Shown here: piece after piece, positions 41,169-51,340 of the stretch
Layout: each line of letters starts with the position of its first letter
Numbering within the stretch: position 1 is the stretch's first letter
Assembly (NCBI GenBank): GCA_022925895.1
Contig: JAKSYS010000021.1
Span: 161,047-225,046, forward strand
Direction: 5' to 3'
DNA from: Fragilaria crotonensis
Taxonomy: Eukaryota; Bacillariophyta; Fragilariophyceae; Fragilariales; Fragilariaceae
Length of the DNA stretch: 64,000 bases
Notes under the pieces: model-generated
Seen by the model: the letters and a program-made list of their open reading frames with translations, nothing else
Told to the model about the DNA's origin: nothing
Databases searched by the model: none
Translations under genes and position numbers: made by a program

Positions 41169-42725
41169 CACTCCCCCATTGTATGCACCGGTAGTGGAGC
41201 ATCACAATGAGCAAACAGGAGTGCATCATCACCAGAGAACAAGATAAACGCCCTTTGCTGTCAAAGTAGATAGGGCAGCATGCACCGACAGCCAGAGCTC
41301 AAACATATTTGAGTGCATGGCCTTGTGGGTCGTCAACAGTCAGGACCACCAAGAAAGGCCGGCCAAGAAGAGCGAGTCAGTACAACCATGCCGAAGTTGC
41401 ACTGAAATCACCAAGAAGGAGGCATCTCGACAACCACACCAAAGTCATACTGAAAAGTAGGATCATGACATCGAAGTCGGGACAACCACCATGCCGATGT
41501 CATACTGAAAGGTAGGATGACACCAGAAGCGTCGATGGATCGAGGGAGACCGTTGACATTGGGATCTCCGCAAACATGGATTCTCCTACCTGACTGCTGT
41601 CCTTGGTAGCAACTGCCAACAACAAAACAGAACGAGGGAGACGACCAAACATAAGCGACACACAAGCATTGCATTCGGTAGCTTTGTTGTTGATGTATTG
41701 ATAACAAAAGAAGACGTCAGAACGAATCCACGATAACATGCAAAACAATGAGTCAACCTGTGAACTGCTTAACGGAGGAAGCGGCGGAAAAGCAAGGCGC
41801 AGTGCAGAGTTTCCATTGAAGTCGGGTGCTAAGGAGTCATCGTAGTTGAGCAGCCAGTATCACAATAGAGCGAAGGCTGCGTTCAGCAACATCAGGGCCA
41901 CTGGCAAGTGAAGCATGCCGGGTCTGAATAGTGGCGATGCCACGTGCAAAACGAGATGGTTGCAGAAGCCGAGCATTACAAATTCACTGACATGATGTTG
42001 CGGTTGTCGGGCGTACGCAATCAAACGGTTGATATTGTTTGAGCACAGAGAGGCAGGTGCGATCTGGGTCTTGATCTCGCAGGTAGTGAAATGGTGCCTT
42101 CATCAGAGAGAGGGAGAAAGTTCGCATCCTCGTCGAGTTATCGCAAGAGTCGCGAGAGACGACACGAGGAATATCCTGCTATTGAGCCATCCAAAGAGCA
42201 CGAACATAAGGAGACAAGATTTACAGTGTCACAGTGCACGAGCAATGCCATGTGGCCTTCAAGCGCAGGTCTAGCATCACAAAAGATCGGAATCTTGTAT
42301 GTCTCAAAATGCTCGAGCCGCAAAGTTGCCTGCATATGATACACTCCCCAATTGTCAGCTCTGGTGGAGGGGTGGCAATTCAGGACGAATTGCAACTGTG
42401 GCTCGGTGTTGAAGCAACCACAGAGAGAACACGTGTGTGTCGTGACGATGTACGCATAGCCAGCAATGCATGGATCAATACATCACAAGAACGGAGACTG
42501 GGAATCAGCTTAGGTCCGCGCCGTTGGAAGGCGGGCAAACGACGTCGAGCAATGGATCACAATTATCACCTTCGTACGCTGATTCCAGATCACTTGATTG
42601 TGGTGTCGATTTCAAAGTGGTCACTCAATCTGTCGGCCATCGTCAGAGGTGTGGCACATGTCATTGTTGCTATTGATGCTCTTCGAAGAAGAGCAATTGA
42701 GACCAAACGGTGCACTGCATACGGA
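41169..42725 (-). other. Element N interior without coding capacity
   Basis: The coding strand begins beside the LTR with the AATGGGGGAGTG tract (41169-41180). The rest has only short frames and no recognisable pol motif; a plus-strand frame at 42234-43007 is antisense to gag and resembles nothing. Confidence 0.7.
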
Positions 42726-43956
42726 CTATCCTTGACAGTGTTGAGGTCTTTGCCACAGGTGTCGGCCACGATCAATGGGTCGGAACATCATAAGCATGGA
42801 CCTGCAGAGTTGACGCATCATGATGGCATTCGATATCCAAAGAACATAGCTGCGTTTGATCGCATCAAAGCTTTGGTGACCTTCAGGATCCGCGCCAGGA
42901 ACCTCGGAGTCAGCACCGTTGTTGCGCTGCTGCAACATCAAAGGTCTGCACAATACACCCGCAGAGGCAGTAACATCAATTCTTTTGTCGGAGAAATTCA
43001 ATTGTGACGTTACGAGTGTCGGATGAATGGCAGCGACGCCAGTGGAAAACGGACTCATGACGCTCATGGCAAGAAGATGAGTACCAACGCCACCCAGCCC
43101 CGTCCCAACAACATCGTTGCACAGTTCGGTAGTGACACGGGACACAGCATCTGGCGAAATGTTGGAATCGAAAGCATTGCCATCAGAAACGGAGTCACAT
43201 TTGCGACGAGTTTGGTACTCTGGTCGGTTCGACTTGATACTATGCAAGATAACGTTGCCCGGGACAAGATTACAGCAGGTCACATCAATATCGGTTGTCA
43301 CTGTGAGCGGAACATCATTGTTCGAATCCTGAAACCTGATTGGGGAACCAGAATCAGAGTGCTCCATGCCAATCTTAATCATTCCAGGGACAACATGTTT
43401 CTTGTTGTTGACACAGGAGGCATGGGGAGCCACGGGTTCAACGTTCAAATCCGGAATCAACGCACATGACCCTTTTGCGTTGAGCGTCGGATGATTGATG
43501 CAGCCGACGTTGCTGGTGCTCGCAATTCCACCGATCTTTGACGGAATGTGTGGGGACTCGTGCAAACGTCGTGGAATCCTGAAACCCGGGGTCTTGAATT
43601 GGATGAGGATTGAGACAGAAACTGGTCTGCGAGTATCGTGTCTGCTCTGCAAAGTCTGTCGGATCAAACGCTCCATAGCGGGCTTCCGTGATGAGACAAA
43701 ATCCCGTTTGCCCGACAGTGTAAGGGGATAATGCGGAGTCCATCAAAAGGAGTTTAAACCGATCACATAATCCAAACGTAGCTGTCAACTGTAGAGCGAC
43801 ATAGTTTTGAAGGACAAGGAGGTAGTCATCCTTCATGGTGGAAGTTTCCACATCGTAGATCTCCGAGAGCCGCAGTTCTGCTACCGGAGAATCTGCAACA
43901 TCCACCGTCAGAATGACAAAGTCATCTGGGTGGTTCAACTCCCGGGGTGCTGACAT
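42726..43956 (-). pseudogene. Element N gag remnant
   Basis: Starts MSAPRELNHPDDFVILTVDV, matching the L Gag N-terminus (DDFVILTVDIDD), then a frame change near 43690 leads to RPVSVSILIQFKTPGFRIP, matching the start of L Gag after the P insertion. No capsid-like region or zinc knuckle is seen after that. It ends at 42726. Confidence 0.8.
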
Positions 43957-44014
43957 GTTTGCTATCTTGGAAAGGGTTAACTTTGTCAGCCACTAAAGAA
44001 AGTACGGGGCGTAC

Positions 44015-44028
44015 TTGGGCTCATAACC
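44015..44028 (-). promoter_or_regulatory. Element N primer binding site
   Basis: The complement reads TTGGGCTCATAACC, the 3' end of a 5'-half initiator tRNA-Met (CTCATAA anticodon loop), directly adjacent to the 5' LTR. Confidence 0.82.
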
Positions 44029-44486
44029 TGTGAGACCCTCCCTAGTACGGCGGCTCCACAAACAGTGACTCGCTTGGGAGTCGGGTTAGGACAAAGCCGT
44101 CGCAATGAAGAGGAACGAACGCAGAAACAAGAAGGCACGACGCGTGGCGATGTCGATATCAAACGTGCGATGGGTGATGTGTTGACGTTCGTGTTGTGGC
44201 TAAGTATATCCTTCGGCCTCTTCACCCTTACGATCAAATGGACCGGCAAGAATGCGATTGAGGGAATAAAGGATTATATTAGAAGTTGTGAGAACCGATG
44301 TGTTTCCAAACACATCGGTGTTAGACTAGACTAAGCAGAGTAGTGCTGAATGTGTCACCATCATGACAATACCCGTACGATAGTGGATGGTAGTACGGTA
44401 ACGGCTCCAAGTAACATGACCGTGTGCGGTAGCCACTAGCACAGTATCGGAGATGTAGTTATACTGACAATGTTGATGCACTGACA
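44029..44486 (-). repeat. Element N 5' LTR
   Basis: 458 bp, same sequence as 40711-41168; hairpin copy at 44295-44318. Confidence 0.94.
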
Positions 44487-44616
44487 CTCAATCAAACAAA
44501 TCTCCGTGTTCTGCTCCATGATCCATTTCCCGACTACCACCCACTGTTCTACGGCCTACCGTTCTGCAAACTACTGCTATACTGTCTACCGTTCTACCGA
44601 ATACCGTTTTATCATT

Positions 44617-45180
44617 CTACCGACAGATGTCTTACCGTCTACTGTTTTTCCCATCACCGTCCTACCGTCTACTGTTCTACCGACAGATGTTCTACCGTCT
44701 ACCGATCATCCGATCACCGACCTACCGTCTACGGTTCTACCGACAGATGTTCTACCGCCTACCGATCATCCGATCACCGTCCTACCGTCTACTGTTCTAT
44801 CGACAGATGTTCTACCGTCTACCGATCATCCGATCACCGTCCTACCGTCTACTGTTCTACCGACAGATGTTCTACTGTCTTCCAATCATCCGATCACCGT
44901 CCTACCGTCTACTGTTCTACCGACAGATGTTCTACCGCTTACCGATCATCCGATCACCGTCCTACCGTCTACTGTTCTATCGACAGATGTTCTACCGTCT
45001 ACCGATCATCCGATCACCGTCCTACCGTCTACTGTTCTACCGACAGATGTTCTACCGTCTACCAATCATCCGATCACTGTCCTACCGTCTACTGTTCTAC
45101 CGACAGATGTTCTACCGTCTACGGATCATCCGATCACCGTCCTACTGTTTACTGTTCTATTGTTGTCTGATCTACCAACC
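44617..45180 (+). repeat. 60-bp minisatellite in P
   Basis: About nine tandem copies of a 60-bp unit containing GTTCTACCGACAGATG and CCGATCATCCGATCACC, each built from shorter CTACCGTCTAC-like pieces. The units differ by a few substitutions and no length changes, so two plus-strand frames remain open throughout. Confidence 0.92.
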
Positions 45181-45336
45181 ACAGTTCTACCATTTATTGT
45201 TCTACCAATTACTGTTCTACCAATTACCATTCTACTGACCACTATTCAGAGTTTCTTCCCACATTTCAGCCATCCACCCTACACGCAACCAATGGCTTTG
45301 TACACTTCTTCTATGGATGCATGTTTTAGGTTATAG

Positions 45337-45449
45337 TTAATGATTGAGCTCTCGCAGGCATCGCCTGCCGGAGCGGGGTATACTGTGACATCCGTGCGGT
45401 TGTCACGCGGTGAAAACCCGATAATTAGTTTTTGTTTTGTTTTGTTTTT
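45337..45449 (+). other. P right end: hairpin and TTTTG tail
   Basis: No gene. GCAGGC-ATC-GCCTGC hairpin (about 45356-45370) and a final T-rich run with TTTTG units before the TSD. Confidence 0.5.
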
Positions 45450-45465
45450 GGGTTCCAAGGCGTTT

Positions 45466-45784
45466 GGGCGACCACGTAAAGTCTGCTGATCAGGCGTAGG
45501 AGGGCGGGCTTTCGGAGTGATAGGATATCTCCGTTCGCTCGGCGGTGGAAGGTCGCGAATCCAGCGTCGAACAGGGGCGATACCGATTGGTCCTCAAGCC
45601 ATGTGGTATCTTTGAGTTGTTGCGTTATATACGCACGCAGAGTGTCGAGATAGTCGTTCTTGAGGTGGGATGATGTGACGTCGTAGATCTCTGTGAGTGG
45701 TAATTCAGCAATAGGACAATCGTCGATGTCCACCGTGAGAATCACAAAGTCGTCGTCGTGATTTGACTCCTCAAAAACCGACAT
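45466..45784 (-). pseudogene. Element L gag N-terminus
   Basis: Starts MSVFEESNHDDDFVILTVDI; about 106 codons to the P insertion (..LRLISRLYVVAQT). The start is supported by the matching N Gag start and by its position just inside the primer site. One small indel separates its frame from the Gag remainder at 40338. Confidence 0.82.
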
Positions 45785-45856
45785 GCTGATTATCTCCTTT
45801 AAGGATGGTTTGATCAGCCACTAGGATTAGTACTCGTTGTACTTGGGCTCATAACG
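45785..45856 (-). promoter_or_regulatory. Element L leader and primer binding site
   Basis: The complement of the site reads TTGGGCTCATAAC (45843-45855), an initiator-Met anticodon arm, next to the 5' LTR. Confidence 0.82.
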
Positions 45857-46270
45857 TGCCACTACAGAACTAGCGAGCGCGATTCGCACACCGGAGTAGC
45901 AACATGAGTTAATCCGAGTCACAAGGATTCACAAGACAAAACGGGTGAAACCACGATGGTGTAATCGGATGGAATTGTAATACCGTTTGGTTGGATCTCT
46001 CTTGCCTCGGAGTATGTCGCTGATTCAGTCGCTCTTGTTGTCTATATAGAAGCCTGGAGCCTCAGTACCCTTACGATCGTTGACGACCGGCAAAGATGCA
46101 GATGAGGCAAATAAAGGCTATAATAGAAGTTGTGTGGAGTATATAAAGTTCTCCGATTAGACTAGCTAACCAACTGCCGGCACTTTTAGTACTGTCGTTG
46201 TTGCTAGTACAACACAGCATAGTATGCTCGGACGTTTCGGACATGCAGTGTGATATGCAATGCAGTGACA
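45857..46270 (-). repeat. Element L 5' LTR
   Basis: 414 bp, TG..CA, with the TSD TAAAG to the right. A TATA-like palindrome similar to that of the 3' copy lies near 46136-46154. Confidence 0.93.
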
Positions 46271-46275
46271 TAAAG

Positions 46276-46614
46276 TGCCGCTCTGAATTGAGCAGCGTCC
46301 TGGATACCGATTAAAGTCGGTTCCTCTCCGATCCTTTGGTAATCTTGGACCCAATGACTGAGTCCAATGAGGTATCGGGTTCGACGCAATCCAAAGATGG
46401 CACGCCCGTCAGCTAAAGTACGTCTGCCATAGGAATCCGCCAGGTCGCGGACATCCTTCTCTCTCATTGCGAGCACGTCGGCAAACGATTCAAATCCTTC
46501 TTCAAGGAGACGTTTGCGGGTGTCATCATGCTCGAATCTGATCCAAGTGAGGATGGTATCCATCACCGGTGGTGGTATTTTGTCAACCGCTTCGACAATC
46601 TCTTGGATGTCCAT
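46276..46614 (-). pseudogene. Element D gag N-terminus
   Basis: MDIQEIVEAVDKIPPPVMDT, then REKDVRDLADSYGRRTLADGR and RYLIGLSHWVQDYQRIGEEP, matching B Gag. The frame is cut by L at the TAAAG TSD and resumes at 20632. Confidence 0.9.
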
Positions 46615-46871
46615 TGTTGTTGATGGCGATGGCCTTTCTGTAGGTTTGTTAAGGGTTAAAGATAATAGTGAGTACTAAGTATAATTCGTACATGGGCCGC
46701 TGCGACCGCGCTCTTCATTATGGTTGGGTGATCAATCCTTCCTATGCTTCATGTTTGCTCGCATCGACAATGGTCGAAAGTCGAGTATCTCACGTTGATG
46801 ATGAGTCGCAAATCATGCCATTCAAATGTTGAGATCTTTCATTCTGGCTCTTTGCTGGTTAAAGCTTTTAT
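46615..46871 (-). other. Element D leader, J-distal part
   Basis: No gene. Untranslated leader of D up to the J insertion; nothing recognisable besides the TTAT TSD at its right end. Confidence 0.6.
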
Positions 46872-47097
46872 CAAATAAATGTAGCTGTAGTAATAAAGGA
46901 GATAAAGATGAAACTTACAAAGGTACTACTCGAAATGGTTATAAAAGAATTGTGTGTACACTATGAATCGAATTCGTATCATACATCATACATCATGCAC
47001 TACTGAACGTGCAATCGTGGTTGAGCACCGGATGTCACAGATGCGAAGACGTACAGTAGACTCATGGGACAGTAGATATCCTAACGGATTTTACTTG
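46872..47097 (-). repeat. Element J 3' LTR
   Basis: 226 bp; the coding strand begins CAAGTAAAATCC and ends TTTATTTG, without TG..CA. The tract TTCGAGGGGAC lies just outside it (47098-47108). Confidence 0.92.
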
Positions 47098-47147
47098 GTC
47101 CCCTCGAATTACGGCACCATGACTAGCATGGCCGCAATTCGTCAAAA

Positions 47148-47875
47148 TCAATACGTCCATTCTCCAAATAGGAAATCTCGTTTGGCAACCGGTAACCTCT
47201 TCGTGAAGCAATCAGCCAAATTGTAATCCGTTCTTACGTGCGCAACGGAAATAATCCCGCAGCAGCTGACCATCGACAGAAATGGTAAGCTACAGATGAA
47301 TGTTTCTTATTGAGCGTCGATTCCACATTAGAAGTATTTTTGACGACACTCTCATTATCACAGAACACATGCGTTGGTTCGCCTTTTGGCATTGGGACAC
47401 CAAAACACCTCAGCTTAAACCGCAAATGTTCAATCGCTTCGAGACATGCTTTCATCGCAATAAATTCTGCCGAAAAGGCACTCGTTTCCACCGTTTGTTG
47501 CTTCTTACTATACCAGACAATAGGAGCGCGATTCAAGAACAAGATATATCCGTATGCGATCGACGCGTTACCTTGTTTGCACCATGAGATGCATCAACGT
47601 AAGCAGTTGTCGTCACACTCCGGCCACGCGGCACTGGCATGCGATGAGGCATGGCTTCCTCAGCATCACGATAAATCTCTGCAAAGTCTTCCTTCCTTGT
47701 TCTAAAGTCGCCATAATCAATTACCGGAAGCTCTGGTGAAAGATAGATCGTCACCTTGGCATGGCGATTCAGATATCCAAAGACATGCAACAGTTGCTCC
47801 AGGTGGCCTTCTCGCGGGTTGGCCTGATACTGTGATAACAAGGACACTTCCAACAGGATGTCCACTCGTCCAATC
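47148..47875 (-). pseudogene. Element J RNase H
   Basis: VDILLEVSLLSQYQANPREGHLEQ, then RNase H with AYVDASHGANKVTRRSHT, SAFSAEFIAMKACLEAIEH, FCDNESVVKNTSNVES and NLADCFTKRLP, ending in TGA at 47148-47150. Frame changes near 47540 and 47250. Confidence 0.9.
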
Positions 47876-48406
47876 TCAGTGGCCCATCGAAGGATACCTA
47901 TGAGTTCTTGGTAAAAGTAGTGTCTCGATCGTTAAGTTCTTCGGTGGCGTCAATTCTGGGATATACGACGCGGACATAGGTGTTTCGACATGCTTGGTTG
48001 GTAATTTTCGCGACGTACCCTTAATTGCCTCCTGTACATTCTTGATAGAAGCTTTAACATAATCATGGCTCGACACCGTCCAACACTTTTTTCCATTTAG
48101 AAACTTCTCTTGCAATTTTGCTCCGAGATAAAACTCGGGAAGTTGAACTTTGTCATTCTTGAACTTGAATGTAGTCTGAACATCATTCATGATTGCTTCG
48201 GCATTACAGGAAATTGCCAAAATATCATCGACATACATGAGCACGTATTCATAGTACGACTCACCGTCATTCTTCGTCGCAGCTCGTAGCCACACATCAG
48301 GGTCAGCAAGCGTGGACTGAAACCCAAGTTCCACTAGTTTCTCTGCCATGAACGCACGGAAACTGAAACTTGCCGATTTCAATCCATAAAGAGCCTTCAC
48401 CACCAA
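47876..48406 (-). CDS. Element J RT C-terminal half
   Basis: Open frame with VKALYGLKSASFSFRAFMAEKL, LADPDVWLRAA, the catalytic box LMYVDDILAIS and LPEFYLGAKLQEK. Nearly the same as the K remnant. The frame changes at both ends. Confidence 0.92.
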   Translation of the reverse strand: MVVKALYGLKSASFSFRAFMAEKLVELGFQSTLADPDVWLRAATKNDGESYYEYVLMYVDDILAISCNAEAIMNDVQTTFKFKNDKVQLPEFYLGAKLQEKFLNGKKCWTVSSHDYVKASIKNVQEAIKGTSRKLPTKHVETPMSASYIPELTPPKNLTIETLLLPRTHRYPSMGH

Positions 48407-50343
48407 AAGACCTTTCCTTCATCCGGACCAAACTCGGGTCCAGCAACCATCCAACACTTTTCTTTATTCGGTGCGGTAAGAAAGGCATTTTGTACATCAG
48501 CTCCAAGAACGTTTAACTCGTTAAGGGCAGCAATGGTGAGTAAGATTCGTACCGAATCTCGCGACACAACTGTACTGTATGTTACTGACGCAGGTGCTCC
48601 TGTCTTGTGCCCGTCTGCACAGTACCTTGCCTTGCGTCTAAAGTTCTCACCGAGCTTGACGTCGAAAACAAGGTGGCCCGTAATTTGCGTGTACCCAATC
48701 AGAGTACTCGGGTCACCATCAAATTCTTCGAATGCGACGCGAACATTGTTCATCTCGAGTTTGACTGCGTCCATCCAAAGGCTATTGTTGTTTTCTCTAT
48801 CAATTTCGATTGCTTCCTTAATACTCTTTGGTACACGTACTCCGTACTTATGCGTACGAGCCCAATACTTCGATTTCGCTTTGACCTTTTGTAGGATGCG
48901 TTTCTGCTTTTTCAACACATAATCGATCCACCATGCGAAAGCAGGTTCATCACTGATCCCTCTATCGACCGCATAGAGAGCTAGTTCAACGAGGTAAGAC
49001 TCTTTAAAGTCCTTCATTGCAACCCAATCCGTAGATCCATCCTTCCACTGGATGAGCAATTCCCAGCCTCGCGTGGTTTGTTTTCGTCGTGTAACGCCGT
49101 ACTGATTGACATAGGTCCCCTGGCTTTTTGGAATTGCCTCCGAGGTAATGCGATGATCTAGGATCTCCTCCAGCATCATTTGTCGGTGACCTTCTTCGTC
49201 AACCTGAGCAATCAAATTCTCCGCTATGATGTTGGCGGTAAGTTCCTCAACGTTCCCGTCGACGAACTCGACTTCGTACGCTCGCGAGTCCAATAGGGGA
49301 TTACTGCTTGCTGTTCCAACGGGATTCCCCTCATCATCTCTGAGACGTTTCGTTACGCGTGCGTGTATCATCGTCCCATCATCGCCTCGGGGAAGTGCCA
49401 ATTCCATGCCAAGGTAATGATCAGGTTCCACCTCTGTCATTCGAATCACCTCGTTCTCTTCATCTTCGGCATGTGGCAAAGTCCCGTCATCAATTACTCT
49501 CGTGAATTCTGCAAAGAACTCCTCGTCTTCATTCTCGTGATCGATGATCTTGCTTGGTTCCACATCCTTCAACGTGTTCATAATGTCCGCTGATTTAGCC
49601 TCGAAAGCAAATCTTACTTTTGTTTCATACTCCGACATCCGTTGTTTCATTTCGTCAGTGCTCCGTTCGTCGTTGGTTAATCGTTGTACCGTAGTGGCTG
49701 AAACCGGGATCGCACTTTCCGGAAGGATCCAGTAGGACATCATGCGACCCACACGGTGAGACACACCAAGCCATCTGCCAAGTTGTACATCTCCCAGACC
49801 CGCATTGCGGAAAGTCACCCAATCGTAAAACTCAAAGTCTAAATACTCTGATATATCGGGTGTCTCACCCGTAATGATCTCTAAAGGGGTTCGGCCTTCC
49901 GCGTACTTCGAAAAGTTGGCGCACAAGTTCTCGGTCTCGCAAACCCACACAAAACCATAGTCCCAAAGTCTCGGGGGTACTTTTTTCTTCAGCATAATAC
50001 GGTACCACCTCTTTTTGACTTCATGGATACTCTGCTCTGCCGGGTTCTCATTTGGGCGTCGAGGACCTGACACATGATATTTTATTTCGTAACGCCTAAT
50101 TGCGTCCATGAAACGCGTCTTCGGACCGGTTTGTACGGAAGCACCATCGAATGTCAGATGTGCTGGTACTCCAAAATCCCCAATGAATTGCGTCAGGGTA
50201 TCTCCAACGTGATTACCATCAACTTTGATCATAGGGTAGGCAACCTTGAATCCGCACTTGTGTGAATATATTTGGCAACCTACGTTGGCACGAAGGGACT
50301 TGAACTTCCCATACGCTGTATCTGTGGCGAATTTGCCCGACAA
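48397..50343 (-). CDS. Element J integrase, chromodomain-like segment and RT N-terminal half
   Basis: 648 codons open. Integrase motifs FATDTAYG, LTFDGASVQTG and NENPAEQSIHEVKKRW; then WDYGFVWV, ISEYLDFEFYDWV and RWLGVSHRVGRMMSYWIL. The chromodomain-like segment is RGWELLIQWKDGSTDWVAM, followed by EPAFAWWIDYVLKKQKRI. RT starts HLVFDVKLGENFRRKAR and reaches GADVQNAFLTAPNKEKCW before the frame changes near 48400. Confidence 0.93.
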   Translation of the reverse strand: MSGKFATDTAYGKFKSLRANVGCQIYSHKCGFKVAYPMIKVDGNHVGDTLTQFIGDFGVPAHLTFDGASVQTGPKTRFMDAIRRYEIKYHVSGPRRPNENPAEQSIHEVKKRWYRIMLKKKVPPRLWDYGFVWVCETENLCANFSKYAEGRTPLEIITGETPDISEYLDFEFYDWVTFRNAGLGDVQLGRWLGVSHRVGRMMSYWILPESAIPVSATTVQRLTNDERSTDEMKQRMSEYETKVRFAFEAKSADIMNTLKDVEPSKIIDHENEDEEFFAEFTRVIDDGTLPHAEDEENEVIRMTEVEPDHYLGMELALPRGDDGTMIHARVTKRLRDDEGNPVGTASSNPLLDSRAYEVEFVDGNVEELTANIIAENLIAQVDEEGHRQMMLEEILDHRITSEAIPKSQGTYVNQYGVTRRKQTTRGWELLIQWKDGSTDWVAMKDFKESYLVELALYAVDRGISDEPAFAWWIDYVLKKQKRILQKVKAKSKYWARTHKYGVRVPKSIKEAIEIDRENNNSLWMDAVKLEMNNVRVAFEEFDGDPSTLIGYTQITGHLVFDVKLGENFRRKARYCADGHKTGAPASVTYSTVVSRDSVRILLTIAALNELNVLGADVQNAFLTAPNKEKCWMVAGPEFGPDEGKVFWW

Positions 50344-51340
50344 TCGCTTGACTCGAACACACGATCCGCCCGATAGCGCCTTCCGATTGGTAAGATTGCG
50401 GATCGGACGCCACGTTGCGTCGTGACCCTCAGAGTACGTTGAGCTCTCTTGGGGCCGATACCAAACCGATCTGCCAACAATTCCGCCGAAACCTTAACAT
50501 GTCGCTCGGTGCTGACGAAAGTGCGGCGAGATGGAATGTCTTGGTGTTCATAAGTAATCGAGTCAACTTCTGGAATGTGTCTTGAGCGTGGAAGATGACC
50601 GACCTGCACAAGGGATGGATCAACCGAATGTAAAGGGCATCATCTGAACTTGCTTCCAAATACTCATACATCAACGGAAAGGAAGCAGATGCAGACGGCA
50701 ATGATCTTTTCCATGGTGCAGTTCCGCCTTGATTCATCTCTTGTAGCATGGTGACTTGTGAAGGATCCCAAGGGAAGGACTCGTCACGTGCAAATGGGTA
50801 CATTCCGCCAATTCGGTGACGGTTGGGACTCGGGAACGAAAGTAAATCTTGGTTCCCGAAGTGCAAGGGGAATAGATAAGTCGTTGTCCACTTCGATAGA
50901 TAGAGGACGTGCTTGGTCATAAGGATTATCCCAAAACGGTATACCATAGGCTCGTAATTGGTTGGGATTAATTAAGGAATGGTCGAGTGAATTGCCGTAG
51001 TACAAGGACTCATTGAACACCAAAATGAAAGTTTGGCCAGACGCAGGATCATCATAGGCAGTTGCGCCAATGACGATCGGGACATTCTCGAGTGGCTTGA
51101 TCGAGGAATCGTACGCGTATACATCCGCAGTACGATAAGTGGCTTGAAGGACAATAAAATTTTGCCAAGACAACAAGTATCCGCATTAGAGTCGCATTCG
51201 TTGTGAGCTGCCGTGTTGACAGGTGGGTCATCGAAAGCGGAACGAATTAAATGCGTGGAAGACGCAACGTGGCGGTATGAAGTGACAGCTGCAATGCGGC
51301 GGTCTTGACGGATGTGAGCTTGCTCGTTCCGCCCACCCAT
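50280..51340 (-). pseudogene. Element J protease and pre-integrase region
   Basis: Protease core NECDSNADTCCLGK near 51170-51210 (D-S-N at the catalytic position). Then AYDDPASGQTFILVFNESLYYG and SLINPNQLRAYGI, and the pre-integrase VSAELLADRFGIGPKRAQRTL. Three frame changes near 51175, 50800 and 50600. No stop is seen between gag and protease in the best frame, unlike the other elements. Confidence 0.86.

Larger units (their letters stand above)
40711..44486 (-). mobile_element. Element N: non-autonomous lineage-3 copia, TSD CTCAA
   Basis: 458-bp LTRs at 40711-41168 and 44029-44486 appear identical; CTCAA at 40706-40710 and 44487-44491. The primer site and polypurine tract match L, and the LTR core resembles the L LTR. 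The 2.86-kb interior has only a Gag-like frame and no protease, integrase or RT, so it would depend on proteins of another element. Confidence 0.92.
40398..45336 (+). pseudogene. ORF of P with 20-residue repeats, split by N
   Basis: The frame 40398-40715 and the frame 44506-45336 are in phase once N and one CTCAA copy are removed, giving roughly 385 codons. An ATG lies at 40504. The N-terminal third is Pro/Thr-rich (RFPEPPRFDLTIVTCPPDKG). The C-terminal two thirds repeat a 20-residue unit (LPTDVLPSTDHP plus ITVLPSTV) about eight times. I recognise no family. The frame could be a real repetitive protein or a by-product of a 60-bp minisatellite whose period is a multiple of three. Confidence 0.45.
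40346..45449 (+). mobile_element. Insertion P: unclassified, 16-bp TSD, TTTTG-rich end, contains N
   Basis: Without N, about 1.3 kb (40346-40710 and 44492-45449). No LTRs or inverted termini are seen. The right end is a T-rich tail with TTTTG units (45428-45449), which could be the 3' tail of a LINE/SINE-like retroposon in plus orientation. It carries one long frame with 20-residue repeats. The type is not settled. Confidence 0.6.
20638..46270 (-). mobile_element. Element L: lineage-3 copia, TSD TAAAG, holding C, B, P and N
   Basis: The two LTRs are 45857-46270 (5', 414 bp) and 20638-20817 plus 33932-34165 (3', 414 bp, split by C). TSD TAAAG lies at 20633-20637 and 46271-46275 inside D gag. 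I count about 18 differences between the LTRs, mostly transitions, far more than in any element nested inside it; this fits L being older. The body is 34166-45856, with a Gag gene split by P. Confidence 0.9.

Noticed and set aside
42234-43007. 257-codon plus-strand frame in N
   Set aside because: Antisense to the N gag remnant, starts at a non-ATG codon, no recognisable motif.
44617-45180. CRISPR-like array
   Set aside because: The units are contiguous tandem repeats without unique spacers in a eukaryotic setting.
44627-45238. Second open frame across the 60-bp repeats
   Set aside because: A consequence of a 60-bp period without stops; not listed as a gene, only as a repeat property.
40346-45449. 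P as an LTR element or DNA transposon
   Set aside because: No terminal repeats or inverted termini, and the 16-bp duplication is too long for either.
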